Shown: piece after piece, positions 24,105 through 31,170 of the stretch | Position numbering within the stretch: the stretch's first letter is position 1 | How the letters are laid out: the number at the start of each line of letters is the position of its first letter | Source of the DNA: Flavobacteriales bacterium | Lineage (GTDB): Bacteria > Bacteroidota > Bacteroidia > UBA10329 | Direction: 5' to 3' | Assembly (NCBI GenBank): GCA_018402015.1 | Contig: JAGYJL010000032.1 | Span: forward strand, 1-32,078 | Length of the DNA stretch: 32,078 bases | Position numbers and translations under genes: made by a program | The notes under the pieces: model-generated | Seen by the model: the letters and a program-made list of their open reading frames with translations, nothing else | Told to the model about the DNA's origin: nothing | The model's database searches: none

Positions 24105-24500
24105 TATTTCTTGGCAGAGCTCTAAAAGTACCCCAGAGGTGTCTTTTGGATGAACAAAGCAAATAAGCTTATTGTCGGCTCCGCGTTTCGGCTGTTCGTT
24201 CAAAAGTCGGAAACCATCGTTTTTTAAGCGTTCCATTTCTGAGTAAATGTCGTTTACCGAATAGGCTACGTGATGTATTCCTTCGCCTCGCCTCTCTACG
24301 AACTTGGCAATGGGGCTTTCAGACGAAGTGGCCTGAAGCAACTCTATTTTGTTGTTAGCGGTTTGAAAAAAGGCCGTTATAACATGTTCAGATTCCACTT
24401 CTTCTTGTTTGTAGCAAGGGGTGTTCAACAGCTTCTCGTAGAGAGGAATTGACAATTTCAAATCTCTCACCGCAATTCCCAAGTGTTCTATGTGTTCCAT
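24096..24500 (-). CDS. mce: Methylmalonyl-CoA epimerase
   Basis: 134 residues. Interconverts the (R) and (S) forms of methylmalonyl-CoA, linking propionyl-CoA and succinyl-CoA. One vicinal-oxygen-chelate/glyoxalase unit pair: IEHLGIAVRDL (metal His), GIHHVAYSVNDI (second His) and LLEL near the end (Glu). Family-typical phrases such as RRGEGIHHVAY and FVHPKDTSGVLLEL are intact. ATG 24500 fits the family start (MEHIEHLGIAV); the 9-codon extension reaches into a hairpin. It lies downstream of the secreted-protein gene with a strong hairpin in the 62-bp gap. Methylmalonyl-CoA mutase is not in this window. Confidence 0.95.
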   Translation of the reverse strand: MEHIEHLGIAVRDLKLSIPLYEKLLNTPCYKQEEVESEHVITAFFQTANNKIELLQATSSESPIAKFVERRGEGIHHVAYSVNDIYSEMERLKNDGFRLLNEQPKRGADNKLICFVHPKDTSGVLLELCQEISK

Positions 24501-24514
24501 GGCTTTAAAATAAC

Positions 24515-24541
24515 GAGGCCGCACCAAACTGGCGCGGCCTC
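24515..24541 (-). terminator. Strong GC-rich hairpin between two minus-strand genes
   Basis: GAGGCCGC and GCGGCCTC form an 8-bp stem, extended past one mismatch by CCA/TGG around a 3-nt loop. On the minus strand it is followed by GTTATTTTAAAG, only a partial T tract. It would end the upstream transcript or attenuate read-through; it also sits 14 bp before the epimerase start codon. Confidence 0.6.
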
Positions 24542-24562
24542 AGAAAACAGTATTACGTTTTA

Positions 24563-25375
24563 TTATTTTTTGAAAGTGGCGGTAGATGTACCATAGTTCA
24601 GATAGTAAACACCTTTTTCAAGGCCTGTAATATCAACCCGATTCCCAACGCCTTTGGCTACAATGTTTCCGTATCCATTAAAGATCTCGTACAATGTGGC
24701 CTCGGAGAAATTGATTGCATCTGTGGCTTTCTTACCATCTCCAGGCTGAAAAGTAACCTCAGGAAGTGGAGAGTTGAATTTTGCCTCAAACGAATAGCGA
24801 GGCTTGCTTCTGTGGTCTTTTTGCTTCACACGGAATCTGTTCTGACCGGTATGAACAGTTGTCAACTGAACTTCATAATCGTTCTTCTCCGGGTTACCTT
24901 TTCCTTCAAACTCACCAACTTCAACCCATTTGTTCCAACGAAACTGTTCTATAACGTAAGGAAGACCACCTGTTTCATTTGTTGTGGTCATACTTAATAC
25001 ACCTTCTTTGCTGATACCCAATGAAGCCACCTCGAAAGTGCTCATTGGCTTTAAAACCTCTGGGTTCACCACTTTTGGCTTGCAATCATCTTTGTGTGAT
25101 ATTCTGATCTCAACAGCAGAACCGAGTGGTAATTGAAAGAAACTCAGGTCAATCTCGTACGCGCTGGAGTTGATCTCGTCAGTGGTAGTTTGCCCATTAA
25201 CCTTCACCTCAAATGTGCAAAAACCAACACCTTCTGATGCAAAAGGATTCTGAACATAGAGATTCTTGCCATGGTAATTTCCTTCCAAAAGAATCGTCCC
25301 TGCCATGGTTGGCACGGCCATTACCAATAGGATCACTGGAAGCACCAATGCTTTAATCGAGTTGAATCGTGTCAT
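24563..25375 (-). CDS. Secreted protein with T9SS type A-like C-terminus
   Basis: 270 residues from ATG 25375, which opens a signal peptide (IKALVLPVILLVMAVPTMA). The 19-codon longer frame is rejected because the -7 promoter element at 25419-25426 lies downstream of its start. The body is beta-rich, with a conserved-looking NYHGKNLYVQNPFASEGVGF near the N-terminus and two beta-sandwich-like segments. The last 45 residues (LYEIFNGYGNIVAKG, then DITGLEKGVYYLNYG) look like a type A T9SS sorting domain or a close derivative. Function unknown. It is the first gene before the hairpin and epimerase. Confidence 0.82.
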   Translation of the reverse strand: MTRFNSIKALVLPVILLVMAVPTMAGTILLEGNYHGKNLYVQNPFASEGVGFCTFEVKVNGQTTTDEINSSAYEIDLSFFQLPLGSAVEIRISHKDDCKPKVVNPEVLKPMSTFEVASLGISKEGVLSMTTTNETGGLPYVIEQFRWNKWVEVGEFEGKGNPEKNDYEVQLTTVHTGQNRFRVKQKDHRSKPRYSFEAKFNSPLPEVTFQPGDGKKATDAINFSEATLYEIFNGYGNIVAKGVGNRVDITGLEKGVYYLNYGTSTATFKK

Positions 25376-25418
25376 TTTTGTGGAAAACATGTTAGTAACA
25401 GACAATATTACGGGGTTG

Positions 25419-25426
25419 CAAAGATA
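25419..25426 (-). promoter_or_regulatory. -7 element for the secreted-protein gene
   Basis: TATCTTTG on the minus strand matches TAnnTTTG. A TTTA with a 16-bp spacer (minus strand) is the best -33 candidate and is imperfect. A start near 25413 gives a leader of about 38 nt. In the rest of the divergent gap 25427-25538 I see no clear promoter for the opposite gene; TACCTTTA at 25507-25514 is one base off consensus. Confidence 0.5.
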
Positions 25427-25538
25427 ATTCAAAACGCGTGCCTAAATGTGCGGTTTAACGAAAGTGGGCATAAGTACTTAGCCATGTAGCAATTGTCTTT
25501 ACGCATTACCTTTATTGAGTAAATAAACACTTAAATTC

Positions 25539-26573
25539 ATGAGATTACCTGTATCAACAGCATTTGTACTCATAATTCTCTCTGCGGTTACGTTTTCGGC
25601 CTGCGAGGAGCGAAAAAAGCAAGAATCAAAGCGCATTCAGAAAGGAGAAGTGCAGTTAGGCGGGGCAATTACTGTGGCTTTAAAAGAGATTCCTGTCAAT
25701 ATTGACCCATGGAGTATGACATCCAACTCGGCAGTGGAAATCGGGACCCATGTGCTAGAAGGATTGGTGAGGTTAGGGCCTTCATCAACCAAAATAATAC
25801 CAGGCATTGCTGAATCTTGGTCTGTGGACGAAGCCAAAAGCGCCTATGTGTTCAATTTAGATCGAAGTGTAAAGTTTCACCCTTCGTCATGTTTTGGAAA
25901 CGCTGCCAGAGAGGTTACTGCAAAAGACATCATCTACAGCTATGAGCAGTTAGTGCTCCATGCCGATTCTACATTGTACGCAGCAACATTGGCCGGTAAA
26001 CTGAAAGGAGTAGCCGATTTCAGAAACAGATCAACCGATAAGATAGCAGGTCTAGAAGCCATAGACGATTTCACACTGAAGATTCAGCTTACGAAGCCAG
26101 ACGAGTCGTTTTTGTATGTGTTAGCACAACCATCGCTTGGGATAGTTTCGAAAAAAATAACGGAGGATTGTACAGATGCATTGCCAGTTGGTACAGGACC
26201 ATTTTCTATAGCGTCTACGGAGCCGCTTATTCTGAAACGCTACTCTGAATATCACGGGAAAGACGAATTCGGGAACCGTTATCCGTACTTGGACAGTTTG
26301 ATCTTCATAGAGCGTTCTAACAAGTCAGAAGAGCTAGAAGCATTTTTCAACGGTTCGATCGATCTCGTTTCCCGATTGGAACTTGACCCGGTGAGGGGCA
26401 TTTTAGAACAACACGTTGCAGACTTTTCGGGGAGGCAACCACGGTATATCATGAAACGAGAGGTGGAAACCGCCAGTTTCGAGACGTATAGCATTTACAG
26501 CTCGAGACTTAAACACCTAAGCGATGGCTTTATGGGCTATCGCGACTTCACTCAAGTTCAACTTGAACAATAA
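25539..26573 (+). CDS. ABC-type solute-binding lipoprotein (SBP family 5), apparently missing most of its C-terminal lobe
   Basis: 344 residues. Lipoprotein signal with Cys22 (AVTFSAC). Residues 40-310 follow the N-terminal lobe of oligopeptide/dipeptide-binding proteins: GGAITVAL, LEGLVRLG, IIPGIAESWSV, VTAKDIIYSYEQLV, LEAIDDFTLKIQLTKPDESFLYVLAQ, VGTGPFSI and DSLIFIE. Family members usually have about 500-560 residues; here, right after the region that normally leads into the second lobe (YIMKREVETASFETYSI), the protein jumps to DGFMGYRDFTQV, which looks like the normal extreme C-terminus. That suggests an in-frame loss of roughly 190 residues near 26490-26510. Ligand binding by a closed cleft would then be impossible, so this may be a decayed or repurposed protein. 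No permease gene is adjacent. Confidence 0.85.
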   Translation: MRLPVSTAFVLIILSAVTFSACEERKKQESKRIQKGEVQLGGAITVALKEIPVNIDPWSMTSNSAVEIGTHVLEGLVRLGPSSTKIIPGIAESWSVDEAKSAYVFNLDRSVKFHPSSCFGNAAREVTAKDIIYSYEQLVLHADSTLYAATLAGKLKGVADFRNRSTDKIAGLEAIDDFTLKIQLTKPDESFLYVLAQPSLGIVSKKITEDCTDALPVGTGPFSIASTEPLILKRYSEYHGKDEFGNRYPYLDSLIFIERSNKSEELEAFFNGSIDLVSRLELDPVRGILEQHVADFSGRQPRYIMKREVETASFETYSIYSSRLKHLSDGFMGYRDFTQVQLEQ

Positions 26574-26597
26574 GCCCACTTTATTGCTTGTACAAAC

Positions 26598-27302
26598 ATG
26601 AATCTATCGAAGCAAATAACCCTAGTAACAGGTGGAAGTAACGGAATTGGTAAACAGCTGGCCGCTCAATTGGTGGCTAAAGGCGCTAAAGTTTACATTA
26701 CAGGAAGAGACGAAGCACGACTTCAGTCAGCCGTAGCAGAGACAGGTGCCAAGGGAATTCTGGCAGATGTTTCGCGAGCCGAAGATGTAGATAGAACCAT
26801 TTCAGAGATCTTGGCTGATAATGGAAGACTTGACATTCTTGTAAACAATGCGGGTTTCGGAGCTGGCTGGGCAGAATTAGGAGACCTTAACATGGATGAT
26901 ATGCTTAAGGTTTATCAGACCAATGTTTTCGGGGCGGCCATGATGGGGCAAGCAGCCGCCAATGTATTCAAGAACCAGAAATCTGGGAATATTGTGAATA
27001 TCGGCTCGACAGCATCTGTAAAGGGCTACGCAAAAGGCAGTATTTATGCGTCTTCCAAGTTTGCATTGCGTGGCCTAAGCCAATGTTGGCAGGCTGATCT
27101 TAGACCTTACAATGTGCGTGTAATGCACGTTAACCCTTCGGAGGTGACCACTGCTTTTGGCAAGACCGATGGCATAAGTAGACCTGAGGCATCGAACAAG
27201 TTACGGCCAAAAGAAATTGCCGATGTCATTGTTGCCCATCTAGAGATGGACGACCGTGGTTTTGTACCCGAGGTGACCATTTGGGCAACGAATCCTTTCT
27301 AA
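26598..27302 (+). CDS. Short-chain dehydrogenase/reductase
   Basis: 234 residues, a classic SDR: NAD(P)-binding TGGSNGIG near the N-terminus, NNAG at about residue 86, catalytic Ser in NIGSTAS and YxxxK in YASSKFAL. ITGRDEARL with Arg after the second strand suggests NADP(H) preference. The C-terminal substrate loop (NPSEVTTAFGKTDG) resembles short-chain 3-oxoacyl reductase-like members, but the substrate is unknown. It starts 24 bp after the solute-binding gene on the same strand and may share its transcript. ATG 26598 is the natural start before the first beta-strand. Confidence 0.93.
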   Translation: MNLSKQITLVTGGSNGIGKQLAAQLVAKGAKVYITGRDEARLQSAVAETGAKGILADVSRAEDVDRTISEILADNGRLDILVNNAGFGAGWAELGDLNMDDMLKVYQTNVFGAAMMGQAAANVFKNQKSGNIVNIGSTASVKGYAKGSIYASSKFALRGLSQCWQADLRPYNVRVMHVNPSEVTTAFGKTDGISRPEASNKLRPKEIADVIVAHLEMDDRGFVPEVTIWATNPF

Positions 27303-27328
27303 TATAAGGGATTCACGTACAGCAACAG

Positions 27329-27336
27329 TATATTTG
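27329..27336 (+). promoter_or_regulatory. -7 element for the sugar dehydrogenase gene
   Basis: TATATTTG, full TAnnTTTG match, 28 bp before ATG 27365. No TTTG or TTG is found 17-23 bp upstream, so the promoter is only half supported. Confidence 0.4.
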
Positions 27337-27364
27337 AGTTCCATCAAAACAATAATTCATTCGC

Positions 27365-28831
27365 ATGACTAGATTTTTTACGCTCTGTTTAGCACTTACC
27401 ACTGTCGTTTCAAGCTTGGTTGTCGCTCAACCAAGCACGGTAACTGTTGGTAACACAACCCTTGATGTGAGGGTGGTTATTCAAGGAAATAACGCTAACA
27501 ACGGAATTGATATTCCTTGGGAGATTCAGTGGGGACCGGACGACCACATCTGGATGACCGAGCGCTACGGAAGAGTAAGTAGGCTTAACCCTGAAACAGG
27601 TGTACGCACAACCATTTTAGACCTCACCAGCACGGTTTACGATAATTCCGAGTCAGGATTGTTAGGCCTTGTGTTACATCCAGATTTTGAGAACAATCCG
27701 CAAGTTTTCTTGGCATACACCTATTTCAGCGGAGGAATAAAGGAACGAATCGTTAGATACGAGTACAATGGAACCACGGGTCTGTTAGAGAGCCCACTTA
27801 CACTGGTTGAGGGCATCAATGGTAACACTACTCATATTGGTTGTCGTTTGTTGATTTTACCAGACAACACGTTGCTTGCAACAACAGGCGACTATCAGAA
27901 TCAATCCTCACCACAAAACGAGGGCTCTGTAAGCGGTAAGATTCTACGAATGAATCTTGATGGAAGTATACCTGCGGATAATCCCTTCGGACCATCAAGC
28001 TATTTGTACACCATAGGCCATAGAAACGCGCAAGGGCTGGTCTATGCTCCTAACGGAGTGCTTTACAGTTCTGAGCACGGCCCTACTACTAATGATGAGT
28101 TCAACATTATTGTACCAGGAGGGAATTATGGCTGGCCAGATGTTGCCGGATTCTGTAATACTTCAAGCGAGCTTAGTGCTTGCAATAGCATGACAGATTA
28201 CCAAGATCCGTTGGCCATATGGTACAATAGTTCTACAATTGCGCCTTCCGACCTTATTTGGTACGACCATCCAGCTATTCCAGAATGGGAAGGTAAAATG
28301 TTGATGACCGTTCTTAAAGCGGAGCACTTGAAAGTAATTGAGGTGGATAATGTGGACGGAACCACTGTAGTAAGCCAAGAGATCTTATTCAATAATGCAC
28401 ATGCCAATAACCCAACGTCTTCATTCAACCAAGGAACTTTTGACAGGTTACGCGATATATGCATGGCGCCAGACGGTAGGGTTTTCCTTGCCACAAGCGG
28501 GCCTTCTTGGGGAACCAGCGGAACGTTTGCCAACTCTATTGTTGAGCTGAAAAACGCTGCTTACGTGCCAACTGGGATCAGCGAATCTGCGCTGCCAAAG
28601 GTTCAGATCTACCCTAATCCAGCCAATGGTCTGATTCGATTGAATTTTGATCAGAGTCATCTGGGCGGCACGTTCCAGATCATCGATCAGTTAGGTAAAG
28701 TGGTTTTCGCTTCGGCCGTTCAGCAACAACAGTTAGAACTCGATCTAACATCTCTGGCATCAGGATTGTATATGGTACGGACCACGTTGAACGAACAAAC
28801 CACACATCAACGTTTGGTGCTTACCCAATGA
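27365..28831 (+). CDS. Secreted PQQ-type glucose/sorbosone dehydrogenase with T9SS type A sorting domain
   Basis: 488 residues: signal peptide (RFFTLCLALTTVVSSLVVAQ), a six-bladed beta-propeller of the soluble aldose dehydrogenase family (residues ~35-395) and a C-terminal sorting domain. Propeller landmarks: PWEIQWGPDDHIWMTER, GLLGLVLHPDF, catalytic-type His157 in THIGCRLLILPDNTL (usually HxGGR; the second Gly is Cys here), IGHRNAQGLVY, SEHGPTTNDEFNII and GGNYGWP. The tail IYPNPANGLIRLNF, then SLASGLYMVRT, is a type A T9SS signal. Oxidises an aldose using PQQ if PQQ is available; many homologues have unknown substrates. It overlaps the next gene by 4 bp (ATGA). Confidence 0.92.
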   Translation: MTRFFTLCLALTTVVSSLVVAQPSTVTVGNTTLDVRVVIQGNNANNGIDIPWEIQWGPDDHIWMTERYGRVSRLNPETGVRTTILDLTSTVYDNSESGLLGLVLHPDFENNPQVFLAYTYFSGGIKERIVRYEYNGTTGLLESPLTLVEGINGNTTHIGCRLLILPDNTLLATTGDYQNQSSPQNEGSVSGKILRMNLDGSIPADNPFGPSSYLYTIGHRNAQGLVYAPNGVLYSSEHGPTTNDEFNIIVPGGNYGWPDVAGFCNTSSELSACNSMTDYQDPLAIWYNSSTIAPSDLIWYDHPAIPEWEGKMLMTVLKAEHLKVIEVDNVDGTTVVSQEILFNNAHANNPTSSFNQGTFDRLRDICMAPDGRVFLATSGPSWGTSGTFANSIVELKNAAYVPTGISESALPKVQIYPNPANGLIRLNFDQSHLGGTFQIIDQLGKVVFASAVQQQQLELDLTSLASGLYMVRTTLNEQTTHQRLVLTQ

Positions 28832-29568
28832 TTAGATCATTTGCCGTAGTTGTTTTCTTACTAACCAGTGTTGGTTTGTCAGCTCAGGTATTCGAACCTG
28901 AGTTTGATAAAGTGGCAAGTAAATATGAGAAAGGAAGTTACGAGTCGGCATTAGAGTCTGCGGAATCGCTGATCGATAACGACAAGCACAAGAAAAAGCC
29001 GGAGCCATATCTATGGGCCGCCATGTGTTTCTATCAGATTCATCTATCAGATGACGAAAAACTGAAGGAGCGTTTTAAGTCCGCCCTGCGAGATGCTTTA
29101 AAGTATGCCGGAAAGGCTGTTTCTAAAGACAAGGAAGGACCTCTTGTTGCAAACAACGAAGAGTTTTTTCAGCTCATGAAAGAAGAAGGCATAAAGGAAG
29201 CCCAAGAGTTTGAAGCGGATAACAACTACAGAAAGGCGTCTTACACCTACAAACAGATATTGGCATTTGCCCCCAATGATGCTTTTGTACAATTTGCTAA
29301 AGCGATAACCGATATTCGATTGAACTCTTATGCTGAGGCAGAAAGAGAGCTTAAAGAAGCGTTTCCGAAGATAGAAACGAACTACCGCGACCTTGAGTAT
29401 GAGCCAGACCCTGTGAGTTCTCCGCTATTGAAACCAGCTGTTATCTATTATATCGATCATCTTACCGAGAATCAATATTTGGATTCTGCTAGGAAGGTAC
29501 TGATGTCTGCAAGGGTGTTTTTCCCTCTTGACGAAAGCATAAAAGAGAAGTTACAACAGTTGGATTAG
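28828..29568 (+). CDS. Secreted TPR-like protein
   Basis: 246 residues. Signal peptide (IRSFAVVVFLLTSVGLSAQ) followed by helical repeats with TPR character: YEKGSYESALESAESLI (~35-50), a middle repeat around FEADNNYRKASYTYKQIL and FVQFAKAITDIRLNSYAEAE, then a C-terminal helix pair. No lipobox. TPR proteins scaffold protein complexes; no partner can be named, but translational coupling to the secreted sugar dehydrogenase (4-bp overlap) suggests co-production. It meets the opposite phosphatase gene with 3 bp between the stops. Confidence 0.8.
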   Translation: MIRSFAVVVFLLTSVGLSAQVFEPEFDKVASKYEKGSYESALESAESLIDNDKHKKKPEPYLWAAMCFYQIHLSDDEKLKERFKSALRDALKYAGKAVSKDKEGPLVANNEEFFQLMKEEGIKEAQEFEADNNYRKASYTYKQILAFAPNDAFVQFAKAITDIRLNSYAEAERELKEAFPKIETNYRDLEYEPDPVSSPLLKPAVIYYIDHLTENQYLDSARKVLMSARVFFPLDESIKEKLQQLD

Positions 29569-29571
29569 ACC

Positions 29572-31068
29572 TTAAACCCGGAATCCAACTATGCAGATGT
29601 CGTCTATCTGCGGTTGTATTCCTTTCCACTCCAGTAGGCGGGTCTGAAGCCATTCTTCTCTAAGGTCTATCGAAATCGATTCTAGCTCCATAAACCAACT
29701 ACAGAGCTCTTTTCGCATCAATTTCTTCGCATTTGGCCCTCCGAATTGATCCTGCATGCCATCGGTATACATGTAGAACGTTGTATCAGGGATTATATTA
29801 ATCGTTACGTTCTCAAATGGAAGATCTGTTGACAGGTAGTGTTCTCCGATGCCTCTTCTGGTGGCGCTTACATGTCTGAGGGTGCCCGAATCTATGATTG
29901 TCAATGGTCTTCGCGCTCCGGCAAAGGTTAGCTGCTTGTCTTTTTTGGATATCAGGCATAGGCCAAGGTCCATTCCATCTGTTCCTTCCGTTTTTCCAAT
30001 GCGTCTGGTGTTGAACGTTTCTTTGATCTTCTCATTCAATCGTTCTAGAACCTGTGCTGGCGAATGAATGGATTGTTCAGTTACGATCTCGTTCAAGTAG
30101 CTATGCCCCATAATGGACATGAGTGCTCCGGGAACGCCATGCCCTGTACAATCTGCTACCGCGATAAGTGCCTCATCTTCGTTAAGTTGATGAAACCAAT
30201 AGAAATCTCCACTTACTATGTCTCTTGGGCGGTTAAAAACCACGCATTGACTCAAAAAACCACTCATTTCTTCCGCGCTTGGCAACATGGTTTCCTGAAT
30301 GGTTCTTGCGTATTCGAGGCTACTGACCACCTCATCGCTTTTCTCCTTAATTTCCTTATTGGCGCTTTCCAAGGCGGTCTTTGCACGTTCTTCTGCACTT
30401 AGAATCTGATTCAATAAAGGATACGTGATAGCACCAATGATCAACATGACCAAAATGGAAACCAATATATTGCCCAACAGTTCGTTTCTGGCCTCTTCAA
30501 GGAAAGAATCAAAGGGATAATCTACCTCTATTACGGCAAAAACCTGCCCTTTGGAGTTTACCAACGGGCACACAGCAGTAAGCCAAGACCCATGATCATC
30601 ATCAAAACAAGGAATTGTTCCTCCAGTGTGATATAGTTCCTTCAATTTAGGAGGGGGACTTTTATAATGCCAACCATAAGTTGCAAGTCCATTACTGGCT
30701 ATGCCACCTAAAAAACGATCGGTAACGGAATCGTACGAAAGGGTGTAAATAGGCGTTTTTAGCTCGTTGCTTTCAACGGTTTCATTAAAGAGATGGGTGT
30801 ACATGCGGATGACCGGATCTGCGGAGATACCAGTAGTGTCTCCATTGAGCGGATACTTATTGAATACTGCCTGAATTGCATCTAGATCTACATGATGAGA
30901 AAGGGTGGAGGCGATGCCATACAGCTTGGAAAGGGTGCTTTCTTCAGCATGCCGTACATGGCTGAAGTAATTGCTACCGATCAGGTATCCAGAGAGAAGA
31001 ATCAACCCGGTGTAAACCACTAGGTAGATCCTAAAACTCGAGTTACTGAATGGTTTATGGGTTGGCAT
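29572..31068 (-). CDS. Membrane PP2C/SpoIIE-type Ser/Thr phosphatase with extracytoplasmic sensor domain
   Basis: 498 residues from ATG 31068; the TTG two codons upstream is not needed. Layout: transmembrane helix (~14-32), a periplasmic domain of about 165 residues (~33-200, dCache-like in size and placement), second helix (~202-222, ILVSILVMLIIGAITYPLL), a coiled-coil linker (~223-270) and a SpoIIE/PP2C-like phosphatase domain to the end. Catalytic metal-binding motifs are visible: RDIVSGDFYWF, ADCTGHGVPGALMSIMG, YMYTDGMQDQFGG and QIDDICIVG. Such proteins typically dephosphorylate an anti-sigma-factor antagonist in a partner-switching pathway in response to an outside signal; no partner gene is nearby. 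Family assignment secure, pathway inferred. Confidence 0.92.
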   Translation of the reverse strand: MPTHKPFSNSSFRIYLVVYTGLILLSGYLIGSNYFSHVRHAEESTLSKLYGIASTLSHHVDLDAIQAVFNKYPLNGDTTGISADPVIRMYTHLFNETVESNELKTPIYTLSYDSVTDRFLGGIASNGLATYGWHYKSPPPKLKELYHTGGTIPCFDDDHGSWLTAVCPLVNSKGQVFAVIEVDYPFDSFLEEARNELLGNILVSILVMLIIGAITYPLLNQILSAEERAKTALESANKEIKEKSDEVVSSLEYARTIQETMLPSAEEMSGFLSQCVVFNRPRDIVSGDFYWFHQLNEDEALIAVADCTGHGVPGALMSIMGHSYLNEIVTEQSIHSPAQVLERLNEKIKETFNTRRIGKTEGTDGMDLGLCLISKKDKQLTFAGARRPLTIIDSGTLRHVSATRRGIGEHYLSTDLPFENVTINIIPDTTFYMYTDGMQDQFGGPNAKKLMRKELCSWFMELESISIDLREEWLQTRLLEWKGIQPQIDDICIVGFRV

Positions 31069-31170
31069 TGACAATACGTATGTGATAGGCTGTTAAGATA
31101 ACCCACACATTTGCGTTCGAAACGCTAGCCAACCGACAAATGTTGTACAAACAACCGTTGAGCAAGGCTC

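Noticed and set aside
25376-25432. 19-codon longer start of the secreted-protein gene
   Set aside because: The -7 promoter element lies downstream of that start, and the signal peptide begins at 25375.
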